In this document: piece by piece, positions 21,752-33,300 of the stretch
Numbering within the stretch: the stretch's first letter is position 1
How the letters are laid out: every line of letters begins with the position of its first letter
IMG/VR virus record: IMGVR_UViG_3300042892_003562
Location: 1 to 64,000 of that record
Source of the DNA: a virus
Direction: 5' to 3' (one strand)
DNA: 64,000 bases
The notes under the pieces: generated by a model
Told to the model about the DNA's origin: nothing
What the model saw: only the letters and a program-made list of their open reading frames with translations
Database searches by the model: none
Made by a program: the position numbers and the translations under genes

Positions 21752-22216
21752 ATGCCATTCCAACACGCCATCCAACTCCTCGAAAAAGAATCCAGCTACT
21801 GTCTCCGTGATTACACCGCGCTCGGTGAGGTTCCGTCCGACGAATGCGCGGCCAAGCTCCGCAAGCTCAACAACGCCATCACCTTCCTCAAGGTGGCCAA
21901 CCTCGGAGGGACGTCCGCGCTGGTCTCGCAGGTCCGCCAGTGGGGGCAGGACCGCAACATCACCGGCCCCAACGCCAAGGCGACGGTCCACACCCAGTTC
22001 GAGAAGCTCCGCGAGGAGTTCTTGGAGCTGGAGGACGCCATCGCCCGCGAGGACCAGCACGAGCTCATCGACGCCATCGGTGACATGACGGTGGTGTTGA
22101 TTTTGTTGTCGGAGCTGGCAGGGGTGAGGTTCGAGACCTGCCTTGTCGCCGCCTACGAAGAAATCCGCGACCGCAAGGGCTCCATGATTAACGGAGCGTT
22201 TGTCAAACAACTTTAA
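21752..22216 (+). CDS. MazG-like nucleotide pyrophosphohydrolase
   Basis: ATG 21752 gives 154 residues. The C-terminal half has the MazG/dUTPase-like metal site: FEKLREEFLELEDAIAREDQHELIDAIGDMTVVLILLSEL (ExxE ... ExxD). It ends RKGSMINGAFVK, a frequent tail in phage MazG-like proteins. Such enzymes hydrolyse (d)NTPs and may cleanse pools or lower ppGpp-type signals during infection. The N-terminal 75 residues are an extra helical domain. Confidence 0.8.
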   Translation: MPFQHAIQLLEKESSYCLRDYTALGEVPSDECAAKLRKLNNAITFLKVANLGGTSALVSQVRQWGQDRNITGPNAKATVHTQFEKLREEFLELEDAIAREDQHELIDAIGDMTVVLILLSELAGVRFETCLVAAYEEIRDRKGSMINGAFVKQL

Positions 22217-22506
22217 CCAATTTTGCGCCGTGCCTGTGCAAGCCGAAGTAGCTCGCAACCCCGGATTGGGAATTCCCGACGAGGCAGTAGTGGTCGAAAA
22301 GCGCGTGGGGCAACTGCTCGTCGGCAGGATCATGACCCTAAACCTGATCACTCACGCGGCGGCGCAATCCCCTCACGGACGTAAAGCCGGACTTGATCCG
22401 GACAACCGGACGAATGACCCGAAGGAGGTTCGAAACTCCGGAAGGCAAGGAGACTACGTGTAAGTGTCTCCCGCTCTGCTCCACGGCGTAAATACTGCTG
22501 GAGCAC
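22217..22506 (+). ncRNA. Gene-free structured region C, candidate non-coding RNA
   Basis: No credible gene in about 290 nt. Strong pairings: CCGACGAG(G)CAGT (22276-22288) with ACTGCTCGTCGG (22313-22324), 12 bp with one bulged G; CCGGA-cttga-TCCGG near 22387-22401; GGAGGTTCGAAACTCC, a T-loop-like hairpin near 22425-22440; GGAGAC/GTCTCC; and TGCTCCA (22477-22483) with TGGAGCA (22499-22505). The 3' end abuts the 15-bp element. The T-loop-like hairpin is not accompanied by a tRNA acceptor stem. Confidence 0.55.
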
Positions 22507-22508
22507 CC

Positions 22509-22523
22509 TTTAGCCTGACTAAA
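22509..22523 (+). repeat. 15-bp start-associated element
   Basis: Exact TTTAGCCTGACTAAA, 5 nt before ATG 22529 and 3 nt after the last hairpin of region C. Confidence 0.9.
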
Positions 22524-22528
22524 CCACC

Positions 22529-22750
22529 ATGAACCGAGACGATCTCATCACCGAACTGTATGACCTACAGGCCCAGCTGACCCGTGGCTGTAGGATGAAC
22601 CACTGCATCATCAACCCGCCTACCGGCATGGCTCCCAACGGAGGGTGCCGCTGCACCAAGGACCAGATCAGCAGACGCCTGCGCCAACTGTCGGAAGACG
22701 TGATGGACATCAGGCGTGACAACTGGTTCCCACCCACCCAACAACCATGA
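22529..22750 (+). CDS. Small Cys-containing helical protein (73 aa)
   Basis: A helix (MNRDDLITELYDLQAQL), a Cys-rich turn (GCRMNHCIINPPTGMAPNGGCRC) that could bind zinc, then a second helix (DQISRRLRQLSEDVMDI). Ends PPTQQP, made by the CACCCAACAACCATGA junction. Function unknown. Confidence 0.6.
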   Translation: MNRDDLITELYDLQAQLTRGCRMNHCIINPPTGMAPNGGCRCTKDQISRRLRQLSEDVMDIRRDNWFPPTQQP

Positions 22751-22956
22751 TCATCCACCATCCCGACATCAAGGAAATCAACAAGTTCCTCACCCACGGC
22801 ATCCGCCTGCTGCACCATCTTGAGAAGCAGACCGGCGAACACGCGAAGCACAACCTTGAGACATTCCGTCTTGAGCTCGGGGACGCGTGGCTCAAGATGG
22901 CCAACTCCCTGAGCAATCCAATCATCCAACTCGAAGAAACCGACCAACAACCATGA
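22747..22956 (+). CDS. Small helical protein (69 aa)
   Basis: MIIHHPDIKEINKFLTHGIRLLHHLEKQTGEHAKHN... is two amphipathic helices with many His. Coupled by ATGA overlaps on both sides; ends TDQQP. No family. Confidence 0.55.
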   Translation: MIIHHPDIKEINKFLTHGIRLLHHLEKQTGEHAKHNLETFRLELGDAWLKMANSLSNPIIQLEETDQQP

Positions 22957-23510
22957 GTGCCAAGAAGACCGCCAAGAAGAAACCCGCCGCCAAGAAGGCC
23001 GCGAAGAAAGCCGCCAAAGTGATGGCCGACGTGATGGACTCCATCATCGAGGCCGTGGAGCCGATGACCACCTCCAGTCCCCACGAGATGGAAGTGTTCG
23101 ACGAGGACGACTACAACCCCTACGCCCCGAACAATGACGGTGGTGGATGGGGCAAAGAGGAGCCAGCGTTCTCGTCGTTGGACGATGATGAGCCGTATCC
23201 AGAGCCGGAAGCTATCATCATGCCCCCTGACGAGCCGAAGCCGCAGCCTGTCCCCGTGGAGAGGCCGTCCTTGCCCGTCCCTGCACCCGTAGGACGCGTC
23301 GTAACGCCTCCCGTGGCACCAAGTCCCACACCACCCCCCAACGAGCCCACAGGCGACGCCCTGATCGTCCACCGCCTCATCAACGGCATCAACCACCTCT
23401 ACAAGATTGCCCGCCTGACCAAGGGAGCCAAGGGACCACAACCCGAGCACGTCGCCCGCATCCAGACCAACATCCTCGCCGCCAAAGACCTCATCACCCG
23501 CCTGTCGTGA
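22953..23510 (+). CDS. Histone/AlgP-like Lys-Ala-rich protein with Pro linker (185 aa)
   Basis: ATG 22953 opens SAKKTAKKKPAAKKAAKKAA, the kind of Lys/Ala repeat found in histone H1-like and AlgP-like DNA-condensing tails. An acidic region, a long Pro/Val linker (EPKPQPVPVERPSLPVPAP) and a C-terminal helical domain (IVHRLINGINHLYKIARL...ARIQTNILAAKDLITRL) follow. Likely tethers to DNA through the tail; whether it acts on phage or host DNA is unknown. Confidence 0.6.
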   Translation: MSAKKTAKKKPAAKKAAKKAAKVMADVMDSIIEAVEPMTTSSPHEMEVFDEDDYNPYAPNNDGGGWGKEEPAFSSLDDDEPYPEPEAIIMPPDEPKPQPVPVERPSLPVPAPVGRVVTPPVAPSPTPPPNEPTGDALIVHRLINGINHLYKIARLTKGAKGPQPEHVARIQTNILAAKDLITRLS

Positions 23511-23794
23511 ACCGCCCCAAGCAACGCAAGAACAAGCGCCTGCTCGAACTGCTCGGCTGCGACCCCCACGAGGAAGTCCCCACCTTCGAGGAGGCTCGCG
23601 ACTCGGTGCCACGGGAAGTGCTCCCAGAACGAATCATCTGCCCCGCCTCCGGCAAACATTCCTTCCCCTCACAAAGCACCGCCCGCCAAGCCGCCACCAA
23701 CCGCATGAACAAGGGCTCGGGGACAGGCGCTGTCAGGCAGTATCTCTGCCCCGACTGCTCGATGTGGCACCTCTCGTCCTCCTTCCACCGCTAG
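23507..23794 (+). CDS. Small zinc-finger-like protein (95 aa), GTG start
   Basis: GTG 23507 overlaps the previous stop (GTGA), a variant of the usual ATGA coupling. Basic N-terminus (NRPKQRKNKRLLELLGC), then IICPASGKHSFPSQSTARQAATNRMNKGSGTGAVRQYLCPDCSMWHLSS, a Cys/His ribbon of the kind seen in short phage proteins with a CPxCxxWHLS end. Probably nucleic-acid binding. Confidence 0.6.
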   Translation: MNRPKQRKNKRLLELLGCDPHEEVPTFEEARDSVPREVLPERIICPASGKHSFPSQSTARQAATNRMNKGSGTGAVRQYLCPDCSMWHLSSSFHR

Positions 23795-23796
23795 CC

Positions 23797-24120
23797 ATGC
23801 TCTACAACGAAGACCGTCAGAACGAAGCTGACGCCCGGATCGACCAGTGGATTGGAGCCCCTATTGCGATGGAGGAACTGAGACGCACCATTCTCCGCCA
23901 CGTCTGCCACTGCTACCAACGCAACGACTGGCGCTGGCCGTGCAACCGTCACACCGTCTCGGACGAAGACGTGCTGGCGGCGGTCAACCACATCAAATCC
24001 CTAAGAGGATGGTGGTTCAACAAGACAACCAAGGACGCCGCCTTCCGCACCGCCCTGTATGAACAAGGGAAGGCCATCTACAAGCGCGAGGCTCCCGAAC
24101 GACACGATTACCAAATTTAA
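23797..24120 (+). CDS. Unknown protein (107 aa)
   Basis: Start ATG 23797 (MLYNEDRQNEADARIDQW). Helical with CHCYQRNDWRWPCNRH near residues 35-50 and an HTH-like segment (SDEDVLAAVNHIKSLRGWWFNKTTKDA). The stop is followed after 2 nt by a 15-bp element. Function unknown. Confidence 0.6.
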   Translation: MLYNEDRQNEADARIDQWIGAPIAMEELRRTILRHVCHCYQRNDWRWPCNRHTVSDEDVLAAVNHIKSLRGWWFNKTTKDAAFRTALYEQGKAIYKREAPERHDYQI

Positions 24121-24122
24121 CC

Positions 24123-24137
24123 TTTAGCCTGACTAAA
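24123..24137 (+). repeat. 15-bp start-associated element
   Basis: Exact TTTAGCCTGACTAAA with only 1 nt between it and ATG 24139, the shortest spacing seen. Confidence 0.9.
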
Positions 24138-24138
24138 C

Positions 24139-24300
24139 ATGAAGAAAGAACTACAGGAAGCGGCCTTCACCCGTGAGATCGAGAGACGCATCGACCAGCT
24201 CGCCACCGAGTTCGACCTGTCCTACTCGTTCGTCGTGGGGGCGCTCAGCCTGATCCTCCACGGGATCAAGCAGGAATACTTCGAGGACGATGAGGACTAG
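24139..24300 (+). CDS. Small ribbon/helix protein (53 aa), last gene of the left arm
   Basis: MKKELQEAAFTREIERRIDQLATEFDLSYSFVVGALSLI... is a helical, acidic-ended peptide. Its TAG stop overlaps the stop of the giant gene on the other strand by 4 nt (CTAG, 24297-24300). No terminator lies between the two converging arms. Confidence 0.65.
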   Translation: MKKELQEAAFTREIERRIDQLATEFDLSYSFVVGALSLILHGIKQEYFEDDED

Positions 24301-27300
24301 GGCTCGTTCGCCCACACCGCTTCCTGAAGCACCTTCTTGGAGGACTGTCTTCCCTCACGGGTGGAGAATAGAATTTCCTGTGCGAGATAGAGCGAGATGT
24401 CGAAGGCGCTAACCTCGCCCGTCTCGTTCGCGTCGTAAGCCAAATTCATTCCGGCAACCAAGTCGTATAGCACCCCGGTCGGAGCGGTGAGCTGCATTGC
24501 CGTCTTGAGTCCGCTGCTCTCCATCTCCCACACGTTTACCGCGTCCTTGTCCCACTTGTTCTCCGCCGATTCCAGTCCGGTGAGCTTGGCCGTGGCCTCC
24601 TGCACCACACTGTTGGTGATGCTGTTCTTGAAGGCGCTTGCCACCGGGAACAACCCGAGCACCGCGCCAGCCACCGGAGCCACCGGCAATACCTCGCTCA
24701 ACATCGAGCTGGCCAACCCGGCGTAAGCCGAAGCCGCCGCCGCGTCCGGGTCCTTCCAGTCTTGGAAGAACTGTCCGGGTTTGCCGATGGTCATCGCCTT
24801 GATCCCTCCGAGAACCGCGTTGTCCTCTCCTTCCGTATTGAACAGGCTGTCTGCCTTCTCCTGAGCCTTGGCCATCGCCTCGTCCTCGTCGTCTCCGCCA
24901 AGCATGTAGCCGACCGACAACAGGATTGGAACGAGGTTTCGGATCTTCAGAGCGTGGAACAACGAGTTTTGCACCATCGTCCCGACAAGGTTCTCCACCG
25001 CGTTCTGGTGGGCACGCTTTCCGCCGTCGGTCATTTGTCCGCCAATGTCCTCACCCGCTTCGTTGAGCGTTCCTATCTCGTGACGTTCGGCCTGCCATAA
25101 CGTGGGGGCCATAGCACTCATGTTACTGGCGGTGGACGCCTGATGGTTCGAAAACCGGACAATCGAGCGCATCAACGCGTTCCATGTCGGAGAGCTGGTC
25201 TTGTTCTGGAAGAAGAACGACTTCTTCGCCTTGTCCGAAACCCCCATGTGGTCATTAAGCTTTGTTTGAGCGGCTTCCACCGCTTCCTGCGGGATGTCGA
25301 AACGTCCCTTGTTCTCCGCCTTGATCATCTCTGTGATGGAGCTTGGCACCTCCCCGTCAATCAGACCCCTTGACTTCATCCATTGGAGCTCGGCCATCAA
25401 CTCGGTGAGGAAGATGGCGCGTGACAACCAGCGTTCCGGCTTGGCGATGGTCAAATCCAAAGCCTTTTCCTGCCACTCCTGAGTGACCTTCGCCGCCTTG
25501 CCGGAATACTTCTTCACATTACCCACACCGTGACGGGTCTGGTTGCGCAGATTGGTCTTCACTTGGTCCATTCCGTCCGCACCACGGAAACTCGACCACG
25601 GAGCAACCCGCAGCATAAACTCCTTGGCGTCGTGGTTGTAGTCGCCGGGCTCGTTCTTGTCGAACGACTTGGAAGTGACGATCTGGCCCATCGCCTCGAA
25701 CATCATCCCCGCCTCGTTCCATTTCCCTGAAAGCAGCTTTTTCGCGCCGTAACCCAGAAGCGAAGGAGCCGACTGGTTCCACCATTGTTGGAACGAAGCC
25801 AGCGCCTTGAAGATATACATCGACGACAGGAACTGAATGCTTTCGGAAAACGCCGTGTCGGTCACCCCGTGCTGCATGTCGTTGGCGATTTCATTGTCGA
25901 ACTCGGAAGCGATGCCCGCCAGCGCCACCCGTTGCAAACGCTTGTCCGCATTCTGCTCGTCCTCCCCAAGAATCAGTGAATTGACGATCTCGGCTTGGTT
26001 TGGACCCGCCTGCTGGACGCTTCCGACAATGTTCCGCAACGAACTGTAGACTGGCGTGACGTTCAACCGGTAGAGCGTGTCGTCAAGCATTCCCTCAATC
26101 GCGGAAATCCCGTTCAAACTCACAGGACGGAACACCAACGTCTTCTTGTTCTTGTCACGCTTCTCGGTGCGTCCCGGACCACCCAGCAATGACATCTCTT
26201 GGAACCCGACCTCATGCAAAGGATCGGCCTTGTAAGGCGTCACTTCCAGACTGAGACGTTCCGCAGACGGATCGGTGGCGTAAGCATACCGCAATGGGAC
26301 AGTCGAGATCAAACGGGCTTGGCCATGCAGTCTTCCCGCAAGGAACGCCTCGGACGGATTAATGTCCTCAATCTCTTTCTGGTCGTGACCCATCGCCATC
26401 ATCATGATTTCAGCCGCGTCGGTCATGCCCTTGAACTTGTCACCGATGTAGTCGGCGTAGTCCTTGGCGGCATCCATCACTCCTGACTCTTCCGACTTCG
26501 CGTAAAGCCTCTCGATGGCCTCGTTGATCTGCTGCACCGCATAGGCCTCCTTGTCACCTTTCGGGACAAACGGAGAGTCAACGATGTCCTCAATGATGGA
26601 GTAGAGCTCCTTCACCATGTTCTCGTCGCGAATGACGTTGATGTGGTCGTCGTTGAAAAACCCTTTCACACCACCCGCCGCCTTTTTCAAGGCCCCGTCC
26701 GTCACCTTGCTGTGACTTGCGAGCTGGGCGTCGCGATACAAGGACAAGTCCTTCACCCCTTTCTTCAGGTCGTTCGACCACATCGAGAAGTTGGCGGCGA
26801 CCGAGTAGGTCCTGACTCTCTTCAATCCTTCCAAACTGGCGATCATGTAAGGAATCGACTGCATCAAGGAGTCGTTCCCAAGCGCCAGATGCTTCTTGGC
26901 CATCACCTTCTTCTCAGCTTCCAGCTGGGAAATCCAGCCGTTGCGGCCCGAGTTCATGTCGAAACCGTTCTGGAGGATACCGTGGAGACGCATCGCCTCA
27001 AGCTGGGCGAGGTAGTTTTTCCGGTAACGAATCCGGACGCGAGAGTCGTGGTGGTTCAAATACTTCATCGCCGTCAGTTCGGCGGTGCTCAGGTTGGTGG
27101 ACAACCCGGTCAACAGCTGTTGCAAAGCGGCCTCCCCCTCGATCCTCGCGCTCATCCGCTCGAACAATTCGAACAGGCGGACCTGCTGGGCGGTGTTGTC
27201 GCTTTGAACAATGCTGTCGTCACCGAGCATCTCAAGGAACTTTGCGATGTCCTCCTTGAGTCCGCGTTGGTTGGTCTCCGTGCTGGGCGAGAGCTTGTCG

Positions 27301-30300
27301 TAACCAATGACCAGCGCCTCCACCATGTGGGACAACTGACTCAACGCGTTCTTCATGTCAACATGCTCAACGTCCACCTTCTTGTCCGCCGCCAGCTTGA
27401 AACCAGCCACCTTGTCACCCGGACGGGCGTTGGCTCGGGCGATCAAAAGCTCCGCGTGACGACCGGAATACTCCTTGGCCACCTGTTCACGGGTGGTTCC
27501 AGAAGGGGTGAACCTCGCTCCACCAAACGCATGGGTCCATGTCCCGTCTTTCCATTCACGGGTGAAGCCCATCCGGTTCTTGGTCTGGGGTTGGGGCGTT
27601 GGTTCGTCGGTGTCGGGAAGAGAGTTGAGGACGACGTCGCGCATCGTGATCTTCTTGCCTTTGCGCTTGGCGGTCTTCTCCGCAGGGGTGAGCTCGCTGT
27701 TGGAATGGTAGCGGTTCTTCAGGTCCTGCTCGGCGTTGATCTGACCCAGCATGATCCACTCACCGTTGTTGATGAGATGGCCGATGATGTCCTTGCGGGC
27801 GGCGAAGTTGGACGGCACCTTGTATTTGGAGACTCGGCGGGCTGCGTTTAGCCGGGCTAAATCAGCCTGAAGACTCTTGATCTTGTTCCGGTTTCCGGCA
27901 ATCGGATGCTTGAACAACTCCTTGTCGGCGAGCTTGGTCTCAATGGCTTTGATCTGGTTGTTGATAACCTCAAGATTACCTCTCAGACCACTCCGGAACT
28001 TCGGATCAACCGACAGCTTCACCAGACGGGTCTTTTCGTTCTGAAGCGAAACCATCTTCTCAAGCATTGGAGCGGCACGCTCTGCCTCGGTCTGACGCTG
28101 GGCCAGCTCGTCCCTCACCTTCATCGCTTCGACCACGTTGCTCGTGGAATAGATGCTGTGGACTCCGGGCTCCGCCAGCAAGGCGATGGCGTCAGGACTC
28201 AGTTGGGAACCCGATCCGGTCACTCCCCCGAAGTTGTTCTTGAACTCGGTCAGACGCGCCTCGGCGATCCTCTCCTGCAACGTGAGCGTGTCGCTCACCT
28301 GACGGATAATCGCCGCTGGGTTATAGTCGTTGAAGTAAGCTTGGTCGCCCTTCACCGCACGGTAGAGCTCGTCGGCATGACGGGCGTATTGACCGAGCGA
28401 CTTGGTCAGAGCCTCTTTCATAATGTAGAACTCGTGGTCCTTCTCTCCTTCCGGCGTGGCGTTCCACTTGGCTGCAAGCTGGGCAAGACCCGCCTCAATC
28501 CCCATCTTGTTCTCGAAGTTGGGGGTGGTTCCGGCAGGGTAGAGGACGATGGTGGCGTTCACCGATTCGGTGCGTCCGGTCGGTCCTTTCTCACCGGAGA
28601 TGAAGACGTGGCGACCCGCCGACCACGGGGTGACCGAGCTGTGGGCGAGACGCTGGAAGAACCCTCCCTTCAATGGATTGCGGTCGATACGGACCAGACC
28701 AGCCAACTCCTTGTTTGCCAGTTCGACATTCTGGCGAGCGACACGCAACTTGTTCATTTCCGACGCATCCAAAACCTTGCCACGCTCCGCGATCTCCATC
28801 TTGAGACTTGACGAAAGCTGCATCTCGTTGAGCAGGGCTCTGGTGTTCTTCTGGCGGTTGGGACGGACCTTGGAATCGTTTTCCAATGAGTCGAACTTCT
28901 CGTTCAATTCCCGAACCAACGTCTTTGCCGCAGCTTCCTTGCCGAACGTGCTGATCTCGCCGATGGTTTGATTGAGCAGCTTCTGGTAACCGCTGCGGTT
29001 GGGCGCGAGCTTGGCCGGAAGGTTCGAACGGTAGATCGCGTCAGCCTCCGACAGCACGTGCTGGAGAATCATCTCACGTTGAGCCTCATCAATAAGGTTG
29101 ATTGACTGCGAGTTGAACAAGTCAGGCGTCGCCGCCATCACGGCTTCAATCCGGTCGACCTCCGATTGGTTGAACGCAATCCGGTCTTCGATAAACGCCT
29201 TCCGGTCCTTCATCGCCTGAAGCTCGCGGCGGGCCTCTGCCTCATGGCCTTCCAGCATTGGAAACACATTTTTCATCTCGGCGTAGACTTCGGGCGTCAA
29301 GGCCATGTCGGCGAAGGCGCGTGGGTAGATGACAAGCTTGTCCTGCCCCTTGCCGTTGTCGACCCAAGCTTGGGTTCCTTGGTCAATGGAACGCTGGGCT
29401 TCCTTGCGGATCACCGACTCAACACCGGAGACACGGGAAAGAAGACCGCCGGAGAACGATTTGAACCGGTTGCTCTCGTGGTGAAGCGTGGACGCGGTGC
29501 GTCCGTTGATCCGTCCTTCCATCATGTTGTGCCATGCGGTGACAACAGGGACTCCCTCACGGCCCTGAAGCCTGCTCTCCTGTGTCCGGCGAAGCCCCTT
29601 GGGGGTGTTCTGTCTGACGACGGGACGCGCCTGCGGACTGGTGGACTCGCTGAGAAGTTGTGTTCCCGGAGTTGGCCGTCTCGAAGCCATCCCCTCCATC
29701 TGGGTTCTGGCGTCAAACCGCATCGACTCATGCTCCTTGGCAAGACCGATCAGGTCGACAAAGAGGTTGATCATCATCGCGTCGCTCGCTGGCAGGCTTT
29801 CTCCGTTCCATGCCGGGTCCTCAAACCCACCACGTCCACGGTGAAACTCCTCCAACACCGCCTCCATCCGCTTGTCCATCACCCCATACTCAGAGATGTC
29901 GTGGTTCTTGTTGCGGAGATACTGGAGGATGCTGGAAACCGACGGCTCGACGGAACGAAGCAACTCCTTGTCCTCGTTCGACGGCTCGATGTCCAACTCG
30001 ACTTCCTGACGTTCGGTGGAGTCGACGCGGCTGGCGAGGAACTTCTCAAGCTCCGACTCCATCCAGCTCTTCTCCACATCGTCAGCCGCCTGCTCTTCGG
30101 CCAGATCCGAATCCTCGTCGGTTTGAGGCGTGGCCTTGGTTTCCATCGCGTTGTCGAAGGCGTATGGGTCCTGTTCCTCCACCGCGTCCTCGCCCATCTG
30201 CTTGTTTGCCAGAAGGATTTCATTGAGGGTGGCGTTGGACAAGTCGCTTGATTTCAATAGGTTGTCTCCGAAAAGGAAGCGGTCCAGAAGCTTCTTCATG

Positions 30301-33300
30301 TTCGGATTGGTCATGGCCTGAGCGACCAGCATCGCGTCGGTGATGATGTTCTGCTGTCCTTTAAGACCCGAGAGATCAGTCTTCCCGTCGAAAGAAGCTG
30401 ACTGAAGTGTATCGGTCGACTCGACAAATCCTTTCTCACCCATCCGGTCAAACAAGTCATCCCTATCAAAAGCACGGACGGTCGAAAGGGTCCCGTTTTT
30501 CATCAATCCTTCTGAACGAGACAGAGCTCCAAGATTCTCCATCGTGGCGAAGTGCTCACGGAGGAGACCAGACAGGATTTCAACTTCCGTTTCCTTGGCC
30601 GCTTCGTCCATCGCCGCCAGTTTTTCGGGGTTCTGTTCAAGCAGCGACATCGAATAGTCACCGAGCATTTTGCTCACTGCATCCGTATTGCCCTTGTGAG
30701 CCCTCATGAAGCGCTCGATGTGGGTTATGGGACTGAGTGCCACACGAATCCTTTCAGCGGCTTCCTGAAGCACGGGGGCGACCAATGCAGCCGACTCTGA
30801 CTGTGTCCCCCACCACGCAAGCGCCTGAGACACCATCGCCTCGTTGTCGGCGGAGTTGGAACCCTCGGCGGCGTAAAGCACCGGAGGGTTGCCGTCGACA
30901 CCGGGAAGGAACCGTGAACCAAAGTAGGCTTGGTTCTTGTCGATTTCGCTCTTGCTCGCCCGGTAGACCAAGACACCCGGAATGTTCTGTGTGAGAAGAT
31001 TGACGGCCTTGTTGGCGGAGACGAAGCCCGTTTCATTGTATTGGGCGAAGACGTTGCCCCGATGGAGGTTGATGGCCTTGTTGCCACGGCTCTCCGACTG
31101 GAGCATGAGCGCGATCTTGTTCGACTCCTCCTGTGAGGCGAAGCCATTGCCCTTGCGCGGAGCGAACAAATCACCCATCCCGAGCTCTGCCATCTTGGAC
31201 GCTGTCGCGGCGAAACTCGTCTTGATTGATTCGGAGTCCTTGGCGAAAACAGCCCCCTGCGCGGACTCGTTGTCGTTCGTCGCGGACAACGCATATCCCA
31301 CCACCGTCCGGATGGCCGTCAACAACTCCTTGTTCGAATCGTTGCCATTGCCGTTCGCCTCCACCACGCGGGCTTGGTCGATGATCTCCATCTCGCTCTT
31401 GGCCTTGAACTCGATCAACGACTCCATCAATTCAAACGGGTTGATCTCAGTGGCAACGCTTTTCCGTGTGTCCGATGGCACAACCCCCATGCGGGTGACC
31501 GTCCGTGTTTTGGTGACGGTGCGCGTGGTGGCTGCGCCGGGAGCGTTCTGGGCGTTGATCCGCGCAGTTTCCTTCTCCCACTTTGCCAGCGCCTCTTGAT
31601 GGATGGCGTCTCCGAACATATCGAAACTACCCTGAACCGGCTTGATTGGAAGAACCTCTTTCGGAATCACCTCATCATCCTCATAGCTTTCCTCCTGCTG
31701 GATTTCCTCGACTCCACGGCTGGAAGCGTAGTTGTGATACATTTCGACCAACGGAGACAGTTCGCTTTCCTTGGTGACGCCGAATAAGCCACGAATAGCC
31801 TTCCGGATGAAAGCATCATAACCTCTCGGATCGTCCTCCAGTGCGACAAGATCGCGGAGGAACTGACGGGGAGCGTCGGCAGCCGACTCGTTCGAAGAAA
31901 GAAGTCCGCCATCCAAGTTTAGCCCGACTAAAAGGGCGGCTTCAGTCAGACGCTTATTCTGAAGCTGGCGCTGAAGGTCGGTGGTCACCTGTGCTCTCTG
32001 TGCTTTTGACCGCCTTGAGTCCTCGCTGGCGCGTCCATCACGGGTCTCCTGCACCGTGCTGCCCTGCGTCCCCATCTGGGAAGCGAGAGGGAAGTTGCCG
32101 GAGTTGTCCTTGTCGGCGATGGCGTAGGCGATGGCCTCGCTCGGGTCCATGTCGACGTGGATCTGCTTGCGGACCACGAGCATCTCGCCGTTGGAATCGA
32201 GCTGGACCTTTGGTTGTCTCACTGGAACCAAGCGTCGCGTCTCAACCCCGTTGACGGCTTCCGTTCTGTAAGTGACTGCCACCGGCATCCCGGCTTGGTA
32301 ATCTGGATGAGACGACGAAACCAGCTCGGTGAACTCCTGACCGTTCTTCCCAACCGACCTCTTCTCAAACATCTCCTCAAACACCACGTCCCCCTTGGAG
32401 TCCCGTTCAAACACAGGGACGTCAGACCAAACCCAGTTCGGACCGCCCACCACCAACTCACCGTCCTCTTTCGAGAACGAGATACGGCGGAACTTCTCGT
32501 AAAGGTCGATGCCGAAAGTGGCGCTGATCGCTGAAGTCCTGCTCTTGGCGAAGTAGTTGATGTTCCACAATCCGTTGTGAAGCGTCGGGTAGTCGATGTG
32601 GCTCTTGCGTGCCTGCTCGAAGAAGTCGGAGTAGGCCACCATTCCGGCGTCACGGCTCGTCTGGGTGACCTCGCGGGTGACGTTCGGACGACTGCGGACA
32701 AACCGCTTCACCGCACCCCGCGCCCAACGGGCCTCGTTGCGAAGTGACCGGACAGACGCATCCAGCACCTGATGGCTCTGAGAGTTGTAAATCGCGCTGA
32801 TGGATTCAGCGAGCGCCTTGCCAGACAAGCCGGAGCTGACGACGTCGAAGTGAAGCTTGAGGAACCGTGCTTCCTGCTCGTTGATCAGTTGGAGGGCCTC
32901 TGTCGCACGCTGATGAATCCGTGACGACAGTCGTCCGGCCAAAGTCTGCATTCCTCCGATATTCCCAAGGATCTTCTTGGGGTCGGTGGACTCCTGAAGC
33001 TTGGTCGCCCAGTTGCGGAGCTTCTGGAAATAATCCGCAAAGGTCTCTTCATCATACTCCGTGGTTGAGGAAATGGTAGCTTGATTGACTCGGGCGGTCT
33101 CCCCGGAATCGTGTTTGATCATCTCCGGAATACCGGCGCTGTCAAAAAACGCCTGACGCGTCATGCTCTTCAAGCGGGTCTTGCCGTTGAGGAAGTCAAT
33201 GAAGTATTTCCCATAAGGGATGTTCGGAAGGATGGACTCCAGCTCCTCGTAGGTGGTGGCGTTGAACTCGTCGTTCTCGATGGGTGGAGTGTTGAATCCA

